A stretch of DNA of 7,147 nucleotides from Chloroflexota bacterium (GCA_005240105.1 SBAT01000208.1:1-7147); one strand, 5' to 3'; positions 1 through 5,910 are shown, counted from the first letter of the stretch. Translations and numbers: made by a program. Notes: generated by a model not told the origin, from the letters alone.

Positions 1-667
1 AGTCAATATCGTGATTGCCTGGTGCCGGTATCATCGGGATTGTGCGAAGTATAGGAGCGCCTGTCTCTGGAGACGCTTGATCGCTGTTGTAGATGGGGAA
101 AAACCTCTCTCGATACTCTGACAAACGTCCGTGGCTGTAGACGATATCTCCTGTGATCACGATGAAATCCGGCTTGTTCAAATAAGTCCTGTAGGCAATT
201 TTCTTTTGCGCCGGACTACCAAAGCCGGCATCACCAAAGACAACAAATTTGTAATTGTTTTGATTTGTTGTTGGTGTTTTTGATTCACTGGAGAAGACTA
301 GGTTTTGAGAGTCGAGTAAGCGGTATTGGAAAGATTGTCCAGGGCTTAAGCCGGTCACGGTGGCCGAATACAATCTGGATGGCGGAATTAACTCAGGTAA
401 GGCTCGTCTGAATGTAATATCGCTGCTTGATGTCCAATCTTTGCCATTAGTATTGAACTGCAGTGACCAATCTCTGTTTATGTCGGCTGTTTGCCAAAGC
501 ACATTGACTGCTGTGTGATCAGGATGGTTTCCAATTTGCACATATGGCGATACCAGAAGAAGAGCTTTTGGCTTTGGTGGAATGAAAAGCACCTGGTACA
601 AATTGACAACAGGAACAAGGGCAAGTGCTGTCAGTACGGTGATCAGGAATATGTTGCGTTTGTTCAT
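1..667 (-). CDS. Membrane-anchored purple acid phosphatase-type metallophosphoesterase (partial, 3' end outside window)
   Basis: I translated this frame by hand. It is open from an ATG at 665-667 to the left edge, giving 222 visible residues. Residues about 5-30 form a hydrophobic signal anchor after MNKRN, so the enzyme should act outside the cytoplasmic membrane. Residues about 38-130 resemble the fibronectin-III-like N-terminal domain of purple acid phosphatases, including a VTGLSPGQSFQYRL strand pattern. The metal-binding motifs then appear in family order: GDAG (D146), GDIVY (D174, Y177) and GNHD (N218, H219). The tyrosine in GDxxY is the metal ligand that gives purple acid phosphatases their colour. 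The family hydrolyses phosphomonoesters using a binuclear metal centre; the substrate here is unknown. No purine-rich ribosome binding site precedes the ATG. It lies 3 bp after the stop of the microprotein gene, so translational coupling is likely. The C-terminal metal-binding histidines are off the window. Confidence 0.88.
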   Translation of the reverse strand, partial: MNKRNIFLITVLTALALVPVVNLYQVLFIPPKPKALLLVSPYVQIGNHPDHTAVNVLWQTADINRDWSLQFNTNGKDWTSSSDITFRRALPELIPPSRLYSATVTGLSPGQSFQYRLLDSQNLVFSSESKTPTTNQNNYKFVVFGDAGFGSPAQKKIAYRTYLNKPDFIVITGDIVYSHGRLSEYRERFFPIYNSDQASPETGAPILRTIPMIPAPGNHDID

Positions 668-670
668 TGG

Positions 671-793
671 TTATTGGGGCAGTCTCAATTGGTACGTACT
701 GTCAACCCAGAAGCCGATTAACAAGGCGATAATCATCAGGATAAAAAGGAAGAATGCCAGGGTCAGGGAGTTCAATTCTTCTGGTTGTGACAT
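671..793 (-). CDS. 40-aa single-pass membrane microprotein upstream of the phosphatase
   Basis: This short gene starts with ATG at 791-793 and encodes 40 residues. AGGA lies 7 nt before the ATG, a good ribosome binding site. The protein has a polar N-terminus (MSQPEELNS), one uninterrupted hydrophobic span at about residues 10-29, then a short tail starting WVDSTYQ and ending RLPQ. It is therefore predicted to be a single-pass membrane peptide. I do not recognise a family. The stop codon is 3 bp from the phosphatase ATG, and a near-consensus promoter lies just upstream, so it is probably the first gene of the phosphatase operon and may be a partner or assembly peptide for the anchored enzyme. 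A longer version starting from TTG at 898 is disfavoured because it would cross the divergent promoter and the opposite-strand gene. Confidence 0.6.
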   Translation of the reverse strand: MSQPEELNSLTLAFFLFILMIIALLIGFWVDSTYQLRLPQ

Positions 794-818
794 GTGAAAG
801 TCCTCGTGGCTCGAATCA

Positions 819-847
819 ATTATAATTTGTGCTTGTACTGATGACAA
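819..847 (-). promoter_or_regulatory. Sigma70-like promoter for the microprotein-phosphatase operon, with a palindromic -10 shared by both strands
   Basis: Read on the minus strand, TTGTCA (847-842) is followed by a 17-nt spacer and a perfect TATAAT (824-819). The predicted transcript would start near 812, giving a leader of about 20 nt before the ATG at 793. The octamer ATTATAAT at 819-826 is its own reverse complement, so it also gives TATAAT on the plus strand at 821-826, pointing to the gene at 861. The plus-strand version lacks a recognisable -35 box. The minus promoter is well supported by sequence; the plus one is an inference. Confidence 0.55.
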
Positions 848-860
848 AGGATGGCAAAAA

Positions 861-1277
861 TTGTCTCGAGCAGAAAAGCAACAAGTTATTGGCATCATCC
901 TCTGTGAACGAGTTTTGCAGGATGTCTTGCGACGCGATCACATTTCTTGCATAAATATCCACAACGGAATTCCTGTCCAGGGCTTCCCGGCGACCATTCC
1001 GCTGATTTACGCCTTTGCCCAGCTAACAGGCTCGCATCAAGAATTCACCTATCAATTCAAGATAGTGGACAGGCAAAACAATATCATTACCTCCTCGCCT
1101 GTGGCAAAAGTTGAGCCGTTGCCCAATAGATTCATGACTCACAAGATTATCAGCGCCTTCAGCGGCCTTACATTTCATGAAGAAGGTATGTACAACGTGG
1201 TTTTAACGCTGGAAGGCGAAGAGTGTGGCACATTGCCCTTTCAAGTAATGCAAATTACTCCCGACAGCGGAGATTAA
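861..1277 (+). CDS. DUF6941-like protein of unknown function
   Basis: This encodes a 138-residue soluble protein with no signal peptide or membrane span. The start is TTG at 861. AGGA at 848-851 sits 9 nt upstream, and no in-frame ATG exists between the upstream stop at 795-797 and the conserved part, so TTG is the best choice; out-of-frame ATGs at 841 and 851 give only short or blocked frames. The pattern resembles DUF6941 proteins: an ILCERVLQD segment at 13-21, a short INIHNGIPV strand at 31-39, a proline-containing strand PLIYAFAQLTG at 47-57, an FKIVD strand at 66-70 and a C-terminal FHEEGMYNVVL at 105-115. That series of beta strands suggests a small beta-sandwich. The biochemical role of the family is not known to me. 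It probably forms an operon with the gene 41 bp downstream. Confidence 0.7.
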   Translation: MSRAEKQQVIGIILCERVLQDVLRRDHISCINIHNGIPVQGFPATIPLIYAFAQLTGSHQEFTYQFKIVDRQNNIITSSPVAKVEPLPNRFMTHKIISAFSGLTFHEEGMYNVVLTLEGEECGTLPFQVMQITPDSGD

Positions 1278-1318
1278 ATCAGCTATGCTGGTTTTAGGGG
1301 TCTTAGGAGAGGCGAGTT

Positions 1319-1903
1319 ATGGAAGCAGTCTTTTGGTCGGTCGAAGATAAGCAGATAGACAACCGTCTTCAGAGTCTGCAGTCGTTGTGCCACCAAATGG
1401 ACAGCAGCGGCGGCTTGATCAAAGCAGTTGCTGGTGTTGGGCAAGACAAGTTGGTATTTATTACGTTCTGGAAGGCTTGGGATAACGTCACTCGCTATCT
1501 TGGTAATGCTAAGTCAGACATCTTGCCAAAATTAGGCAGCCCACACCATTTTGAAATTGTCTGGCAATTTCCCAAGGAAGAAGTATCGACTTGCTGTACG
1601 GGTAATCATGTCATCCTGTATGACGTGTATGCTGAAAAAACTTCTGCGGAGGCGTTACTCGAGCACCTGCGAACTGGCGCTGGGCGCTTGAGTCACGAGC
1701 CGGGTTTCCAAAGCGCTGCTATCTGGATAGACAGGAATAACACCGAACACATGTTATTCGCGGCGTACTGGGCGGGGACGGAGGCGCCGGACGCGGAGCG
1801 GCTTGAGTCGTGTTTGCAATTAGAGGCGGATGGGATTGCGGTCGGGGACAAGAGCGTGTCGTCGTATCGTGTGCAGGCGTTGAGTCCGCTGGTGCGGGTT
1901 TAA
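1319..1903 (+). CDS. Two-module antibiotic biosynthesis monooxygenase-like (dimeric alpha/beta barrel) protein
   Basis: This encodes 194 residues, cytosolic by appearance. The ATG at 1319 has AGGAG at 1305-1309, 9 nt upstream. Residues about 97-165 follow the usual pattern of an ABM-type ferredoxin-like module: a first strand (HVILYDVYAE), a helix (SAEALLEHLRTGAGRL), the HEPGFQSAAIW turn and strand, then a strand ending in AAYWAG. Residues about 1-83 repeat the layout in diverged form: AVFWSVED, a helix, GGLIKAVAG, KLVFITFWKAWDNV and FEIVWQF. The protein may therefore be an internally duplicated, single-chain version of the dimeric barrel. Family members include small oxygenases and haem-degrading enzymes, but many are uncharacterised and no cofactor residue can be named here. 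The 3' end, about 1760-1900, is visibly more GC-rich than the rest. The gene ends directly before the composite repeat, which may terminate its transcript. Confidence 0.55.
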   Translation: MEAVFWSVEDKQIDNRLQSLQSLCHQMDSSGGLIKAVAGVGQDKLVFITFWKAWDNVTRYLGNAKSDILPKLGSPHHFEIVWQFPKEEVSTCCTGNHVILYDVYAEKTSAEALLEHLRTGAGRLSHEPGFQSAAIWIDRNNTEHMLFAAYWAGTEAPDAERLESCLQLEADGIAVGDKSVSSYRVQALSPLVRV

Positions 1904-1904
1904 C

Positions 1905-2047
1905 TTGTTATTTCGAGCGAAGTCGCGCGGAGCGCGACGTAGTCGAGAAATCTTCCGTGGGGGTACTCGCTCGTCTGTTCAACGGCGAACGTTGGCGCGT
2001 TGCGGAAGATCTCTCCACTCGCTAGCGCTCGGTCGAGATGACAAAGG
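1905..2047. repeat. Composite inverted repeat of the dispersed 'GAGAnATCTTCC' family in a convergent gap
   Basis: A left arm at about 1905-1957 and a right arm at about 2001-2047 are inverted copies of each other. Aligned in the same sense, both read TTTGT/CATnTCGAnCGA, then a variable GC-rich centre, then GAGAnATCTTCCG. The left arm contains a perfect small hairpin, GTCGCGC-GGA-GCGCGAC (1922-1938). The right arm contains the palindrome CGCTAGCG (2020-2027). A further fragment, CAGAATGACAAAG at 2061-2073, resembles the beginning of another unit of the same kind of element. Such elements are known as dispersed intergenic repeats in several bacterial phyla. It sits between two convergent genes and could end transcription from both sides. 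No transposase or target duplication was identified. Confidence 0.75.
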
Positions 2048-2080
2048 AAAAAAAGATACTCAGAATGACAAAGAGTGAGG

Positions 2081-4393
2081 TCAGTGTTTGCGCGACTTCG
2101 CTGGTGCCGGCTTGGTCGGCGTTTTAGCGGTGCCCTTCTGTATCGCGGTAACATCTGGCACATCGGGGTAGTAGCGCTTAAGTTGCGCGGCGATGAGCGT
2201 TTGTGTTGCCGTGTCGTTGTTTTTCTTGGCTAACTCGTACTTGCCCCAGAGTGCTGTCCAGTTTGCCGGATCTAACATCAATGTTTGATCCCATACAGTG
2301 GCAGCCATATCCACGCGGCCAATTTTAATGAGAAGAGTTCCCATTACCGCATACGGTGATGGTTCTGTCGGACACAATGTGGACGCTTTGGCGACTAGTG
2401 ATTGCGCGCTCGATAAAGTTTGTGGCGAGTCCGCCGACCTTAAGAATAAGTCCGCCCAATTGGAGAGCACCCTTGCTTCAGTTTGCTTATCGCCTGCACG
2501 CTTGGCGGTATCGACAGCTTTTTGAAACTGCTTGGTCGCCATAGTTGCATATTCAATATTGTGTGTTGTTGTAAAAGCAGCTGTATAGCAAACGCCAATC
2601 TGCATCTGTGTCAGCGCTTCCGTGGATTTATCGTTTGATTCTTGTGATGCCCTCACAAGCTCAATGTATTGGGCAATGGCTAAATCATAGTTCTTGGTTT
2701 TTAAGAACTCATTGCCTATTTGCCGATAGCGCTGCATGTGTTGATCGATTGCTTGTTTGTTGCCGCTTTGCTCTAGGATTAAGCGCTCATTGCGATAATC
2801 AAGCGTCATGCGGAATTGACGCCAAATTGGATTGCCGAGAATTCCTAAAGCGCTCGCCGTAAACAATCCTGATGGACTGGTGGCAGCCATCTGTGGTGAG
2901 ACAGCAAAGACGGGATCGGGCACAACCAAGTTGTCGAGCTTTAGTGTTTTAAAACGCACAGCACCCATGCTCACCTTTTGTCCATCAAGTCCGGAAGCTT
3001 TTCCCACCGGCAAAATCGGCGCGTTTATCAAGCTCTTCGCCAGCCCTACCGGCAAATTATTGAAGGGCGCGCCTGTATCGAGGAGAAAGTTGGCGCTTAG
3101 TTTGTCATCAAGGGTTGCTTTTACAACAGGAACAGCAGCACTAAATACAGGCGTAATTGGCAGTACGGTAGCTCCTTTTGGTATCACGACACTGCGGGGA
3201 TTGGCCAGCACAAGTACCTTGTCGCGATAGTCAATTGTCACCAAAAAGCGCCGCAAGACATTTGCCCCGAGTAAGCCACCAATTTTTGAACCAGGCGCAA
3301 GTGTTAAGGACGATATGTCGTAGACCATAGCCGTGATGTTGTCCATGCTTACGTCGCCAACAGCCAAGCTGGACAGCGTCATGTAGTTAACATCAAGCGC
3401 TTTGCCGCCGGTCGTAATTGAATAGCTGCCGGCAGCATAGGGACCAAGCTTCTGGGCGACCGACTTGTCGATGACGGTCTGGCTGGCGCCAGTGTCAACG
3501 ATAAACTTCTCTTCTGTTTTATTATTTAGCCGTACCCTGGCAATGATGTAGTCACCAACAAAATCAAACGGAATAGTTATTGGATTGACATTGACCTGAG
3601 AGACTTCTGATTCTTTTGGTAGTTCAAACAAGCCGTCCGTGACAGCAAAATTGAAATCTACTTCCTGCATTGTAGTTTCCGATACTTTTTTGCTGTTCAA
3701 GTACTCTATTGTTTTGAACGGCATCAAGCTTCCGGAAATTGGACGGTAGTCGAGGTAATCGACGGCTTTCAATCCCATTACGCCCTGTTCGCGATCAATC
3801 CCAAGGTATTCAGCTCGCAGTACTAAGTGATTTTGTTGATCGGCATAGATTGTTGTCGGACTTTGTCCCAAAGCGGTGATCTTAATTACCTCACAGAGCT
3901 TACCGTCAACCGGCTTGGCCGGCAACAGCTCTAATTTGGTTGTCGGATTGGTCATGGACAAAATAGCCTTTAGGCTGTGCTCGATCTCGTCCCTTACTTC
4001 CTTTGTAGGCGTAGCCGTGTCTTTGGCTATCCAATCACCGAATTGGCTCCAGCTAGTCTGCCCATCGTAGCCGGCTATGACCTGCTCACCCAAAACCTTG
4101 GTTTCGACTCTAAATTTATCCCCACTTCCATAGACGACAAGATCCAGGACATTTGAGGCTCCGGACATAGCCGCACTAATAGACTTTTGCGCCTTGCCTT
4201 TAAATGGCGCATCGTTCATTTTTTTAAACGTGTCGGCGCCACCGTAGGCGGCAAGTACTTGTTGTGCGACATCACGGGCTGTCTTTGTGGAGGCAGTTGC
4301 GCTTTTAACGGGCGCTGAAAAGGCAGGGACAGTTGAAGATCCGACAAGCAACAAGAAGGAAAGGAGAAATGCAAACTTAGACTTGAGCGACAT
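2081..4393 (-). CDS. Exported protein with two tandem retropepsin-like aspartyl protease domains and a TPR tail
   Basis: This encodes 770 residues. The ATG at 4391-4393 is preceded by GAGG six nt upstream. Residues 1-27 are a Sec signal peptide (basic start, LLSFLLLVG core, AFSA cleavage region), so the protein is periplasmic or secreted. Residues about 40-265 resemble a LolA-like or outer-membrane-lipoprotein-sorting fold (DVAQQVLAAYGG start, strand-rich with FRVET, VIAGYDGQTSW and LRAEYLGID). The first aspartyl protease domain is at about 275-400, with FIVDTGAS (D300) and IGGLLGANVL at 371-380. The second is at about 405-542, with FLLDTGAP (D439) and LGILGNPIWRQF at 516-527. Retropepsins need two DTG loops, usually supplied by a homodimer; here one chain carries both. 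Residues about 550-745 form TPR-like helical repeats, including TLLIKIGRVDMAATVWDQTLMLDP. A lysine- and proline-rich tail ends the protein. Its substrate is unknown. Confidence 0.88.
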   Translation of the reverse strand: MSLKSKFAFLLSFLLLVGSSTVPAFSAPVKSATASTKTARDVAQQVLAAYGGADTFKKMNDAPFKGKAQKSISAAMSGASNVLDLVVYGSGDKFRVETKVLGEQVIAGYDGQTSWSQFGDWIAKDTATPTKEVRDEIEHSLKAILSMTNPTTKLELLPAKPVDGKLCEVIKITALGQSPTTIYADQQNHLVLRAEYLGIDREQGVMGLKAVDYLDYRPISGSLMPFKTIEYLNSKKVSETTMQEVDFNFAVTDGLFELPKESEVSQVNVNPITIPFDFVGDYIIARVRLNNKTEEKFIVDTGASQTVIDKSVAQKLGPYAAGSYSITTGGKALDVNYMTLSSLAVGDVSMDNITAMVYDISSLTLAPGSKIGGLLGANVLRRFLVTIDYRDKVLVLANPRSVVIPKGATVLPITPVFSAAVPVVKATLDDKLSANFLLDTGAPFNNLPVGLAKSLINAPILPVGKASGLDGQKVSMGAVRFKTLKLDNLVVPDPVFAVSPQMAATSPSGLFTASALGILGNPIWRQFRMTLDYRNERLILEQSGNKQAIDQHMQRYRQIGNEFLKTKNYDLAIAQYIELVRASQESNDKSTEALTQMQIGVCYTAAFTTTHNIEYATMATKQFQKAVDTAKRAGDKQTEARVLSNWADLFLRSADSPQTLSSAQSLVAKASTLCPTEPSPYAVMGTLLIKIGRVDMAATVWDQTLMLDPANWTALWGKYELAKKNNDTATQTLIAAQLKRYYPDVPDVTAIQKGTAKTPTKPAPAKSRKH

Positions 4394-4447
4394 AGAACGC
4401 CTCGATTGGCCAGCAGCGCCAACTGTATTTAGTAATTAGACAGACCC

Positions 4448-4665
4448 TTTGAATTGTACTATTGCTGGTTGTCACGCGAAGCGTGGGTGGTTTACAAGTT
4501 GGTCTCGTTAGCGCTAACTTCTTGTTCTGACAAGACAAAACACCAGTAAATACGAGCAAAAACAAGGATATCAACAGGCTGTACAATCCCTTGATAATAA
4601 ACCAATTGATAGTTATCAAGTCGTATGAATACCAGTCCCATAAATAGTAATTTGAATTGTTCTAT
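4448..4665 (+). repeat. Spaced 15-bp direct repeat, TTTGAATTGTnCTAT
   Basis: TTTGAATTGTACTAT at 4448-4462 recurs as TTTGAATTGTTCTAT at 4651-4665, with 14 of 15 bases identical and starts 203 bp apart. Both copies are on the plus strand inside the same divergent intergenic region. The sequence could be a duplicated regulator site or a promoter fragment (TTGAAT is a plausible -35). I estimate the chance of a match this good within the 467 bp at well under a few percent, but no function is demonstrated. Confidence 0.5.
4569..4619. promoter_or_regulatory. Cluster of four TTGATA/TATCAA half-sites; possible symmetric divergent promoter or operator
   Basis: TATCAA occurs at 4569-4574 and 4614-4619, and its reverse complement TTGATA at 4591-4596 and 4606-4611. 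The pair at 4606-4619 forms a near-contiguous inverted repeat (TTGATA-GT-TATCAA). TTGATA at 4591 and TATCAA at 4614 are separated by exactly 17 nt. On either strand the arrangement therefore reads as a -35 (5 of 6 matches to TTGACA) plus a weak -10 (4 of 6 to TATAAT). It may serve both flanking genes, or it may be a repressor or activator binding cluster. This is inference from spacing alone. Confidence 0.3.
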
Positions 4666-4791
4666 AAACTCAAAACAGTAATCGAGTAATTCCCAGTCTA
4701 AATACAGCGAAAGCTAAACAGGCTACTAAGTTTCATTTGATTCACCTCGAAACCTTCGGGGCTGAGTTTGTATCGGAAATTTTTCGTAGAG

Positions 4792-4835
4792 CACGCCAGT
4801 GTAGTCGCAACGCGTGTTGCAACCACACCGGCGTG
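4792..4835 (-). repeat. 44-nt stem-loop (20-bp arms, 4-nt loop) just upstream of the 349-aa gene
   Basis: The arms 4792-4811 and 4816-4835 are inverted copies around a GCGT loop at 4812-4815. Paired blocks are CACGCC with GGCGTG, GTGT with ACAC, GT with AC, and GCAAC with GTTGC, separated by three single mismatches. On the plus strand all three mismatches are A opposite C. On the minus strand the same positions become G-U wobbles, giving an unbroken 20-bp RNA stem, so a minus-strand transcript or a mobile hairpin repeat is a better fit than a plus-strand leader structure. The hairpin ends 10 nt before AAGGAGG of the next gene, so an effect on that gene's translation is also possible. There is no U-run after it on either strand, so it is not a typical terminator. 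Confidence 0.65.
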
Positions 4836-4845
4836 ACTGCGCGAC

Positions 4846-4852
4846 AAGGAGG
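4846..4852 (+). promoter_or_regulatory. Consensus ribosome binding site fixing the start at 4861
   Basis: AAGGAGG lies 8 nt before the ATG at 4861. It is the strongest Shine-Dalgarno sequence in the window and settles the start of the 349-aa gene. It follows almost directly after the 44-nt inverted repeat. Confidence 0.85.
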
Positions 4853-4860
4853 TCGAACAT

Positions 4861-5910
4861 ATGCGCAAATTAACAAAAGAAATGATCAATCACTATCTTG
4901 GAGTACAACCAATTGTTCTTCTCGATGACACGGAGATTTGGCGCCGTCTAATTTCACCCAACACGAAGTCGTTGTTGGGGAAAATCGTGACTGAGCCTGG
5001 AATTTCAATGGTTGACACCATACAAGGGGAATTTCCTGGTGATGAGGTGACAAACCTTAACCAGCACCAAATCAACGGTGCTAGAGGTCAACACATCAGA
5101 TTTCCGTACCTGAAATCTACCTATCAAACGGAAAGAGGAAAGGTAATTGTGAAGCGTGACCAAACGAAAGTTGTTGTGCTTGGCTGGTATGGAAAGCGCG
5201 GGGAGAAGGACACAGCAGGACAGCTTATCTACAAAGTGGCTATTAGGGATCGCTGCTTCGATGGGACTCCCTATGCCAACGATTGCTCGTTGCAAGATTT
5301 TCCTCGCCACGATCCTGAATTGCACAAGCCTCTGCTGGCAGATGCCTCCAGTGTTGAACTTTCAATATACGGCTTTTTGCCAGGTACGCGCGTGAAAGAC
5401 TATCTGGGTGATGAAGAACACGAAAGCTTCATTGCCAAGCCTTTCAAATTTATCGAGGATCCGGAGCTTTTTCTCCAGCACTTTGAAAAGGCCTTCAAGA
5501 GCGCCTTGGCGCCCGGGCAGATTGCTGCTCCAATTCCTGATATGGCTCCTTTCATGAGCGCTAATGTGGAAAAGGTGGCTGCATCTCGCGGCTATGATTT
5601 TGCCGAAGGGGCCGCCAGCCACTATCACGTCTGTCGCTGGGGACAGGCTTTTGGCTGGCGTGTTACTGATCCGGAAAAAGCAACGATTATCAATGAGCTC
5701 ACTGCCGGACTGGCACGCCTAAGAGAAAAAGGGATAAGACTCACCCGTTCGCAAGAATCTTGGGTGTGTGTCTTGCAGAGTTTGCCCAGGAAGTACATCC
5801 CGGATCAGTTGTACCTTGGTGGTGCCACATGGCAGCACGATGGTCTCAACAAGAACTATCTCTGGATGCACAAACCACTAACCGATAGAGCCAAAGGGCT
5901 CCTGCTATGA
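4861..5910 (+). CDS. Hypothetical 349-aa cytosolic protein, no recognised family
   Basis: I do not recognise this protein. The open frame, a consensus AAGGAGG ribosome binding site and a following intrinsic terminator make it a real gene. It has no signal peptide or membrane-length hydrophobic segment, so it should be cytosolic. It looks globular and mixed alpha/beta. The first third is polar, with an NQHQINGARGQHIRFPY stretch at about 67-83. A strand-rich part follows (KVIVKRDQTKVVVLGWYG at about 94-111, then LIYKVAIRDRCFDG). A helical segment lies at about 198-217, an aromatic/histidine patch SHYHVCRWGQAFGW at 253-266, and an LTAGLARLREKGIRL helix at 280-294. The C-terminal part is rich in tryptophan and tyrosine (301-336). 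It has four cysteines (132, 142, 258, 303) in no clear metal-binding pattern. It forms its own transcription unit upstream of, but terminated before, the ClpP-like gene. Confidence 0.8.
   Translation: MRKLTKEMINHYLGVQPIVLLDDTEIWRRLISPNTKSLLGKIVTEPGISMVDTIQGEFPGDEVTNLNQHQINGARGQHIRFPYLKSTYQTERGKVIVKRDQTKVVVLGWYGKRGEKDTAGQLIYKVAIRDRCFDGTPYANDCSLQDFPRHDPELHKPLLADASSVELSIYGFLPGTRVKDYLGDEEHESFIAKPFKFIEDPELFLQHFEKAFKSALAPGQIAAPIPDMAPFMSANVEKVAASRGYDFAEGAASHYHVCRWGQAFGWRVTDPEKATIINELTAGLARLREKGIRLTRSQESWVCVLQSLPRKYIPDQLYLGGATWQHDGLNKNYLWMHKPLTDRAKGLLL

Larger units (their letters stand above)
4394..4860. other. 467-bp divergent non-coding region rich in small palindromes
   Basis: This stretch separates the divergent genes starting at 4393 (minus) and 4861 (plus). 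I see no convincing gene in it. It holds three short inverted repeats: CACGC-GAA-GCGTG (4473-4485), the perfect 12-bp palindrome GTTAGCGCTAAC (4507-4518) and CTTGT-TCTG-ACAAG (4521-4534). It also contains a TTGATA/TATCAA cluster, a 15-bp direct repeat and a long stem-loop, entered separately. It is AT-rich in its middle part, as expected of a regulatory region. Promoters for both flanking genes should lie here, but no unambiguous -35/-10 pair stands out other than the symmetric candidate at 4591-4619. Confidence 0.6.

Noticed and set aside
671..898. 75-aa minus-strand reading frame including the microprotein
   Set aside because: The extra N-terminal part starts from a TTG inside the opposite-strand gene, crosses the divergent promoter and lacks the good ribosome binding site found before the ATG at 793.
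1900..2163. 87-aa minus-strand frame, and the 71-aa plus-strand frame at 1810-2025
   Set aside because: Both are translations of the dispersed hairpin repeat overlapping real gene ends; such repeat-derived peptides (for example a CHLDRALASGEIFR string) are a known annotation artefact.
2832..3230. 132-aa plus-strand frame inside the aspartyl protease gene
   Set aside because: It is antisense to the conserved second protease domain, has no ribosome binding site and shows no recognisable motif; it is a shadow frame.
4377..4619. 80-aa minus-strand frame with a lipoprotein-like signal (GVLSC)
   Set aside because: The hydrophobic start is suggestive, but it begins with TTG inside the TTGATA palindrome, has no ribosome binding site, has an atypical C-terminal half and overlaps the start of the aspartyl protease gene by 17 bp. 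It could be a degraded gene, but support is too weak.
4792..4835. The stem-loop as an intrinsic terminator or riboswitch
   Set aside because: No T-run follows it on either strand, and no known riboswitch core or anti-terminator pairing could be recognised.
4698..4889. 63-aa minus-strand frame over the 44-nt inverted repeat
   Set aside because: It starts from TTG within the plus-strand gene with no ribosome binding site, and its composition is that of translated inverted-repeat DNA.
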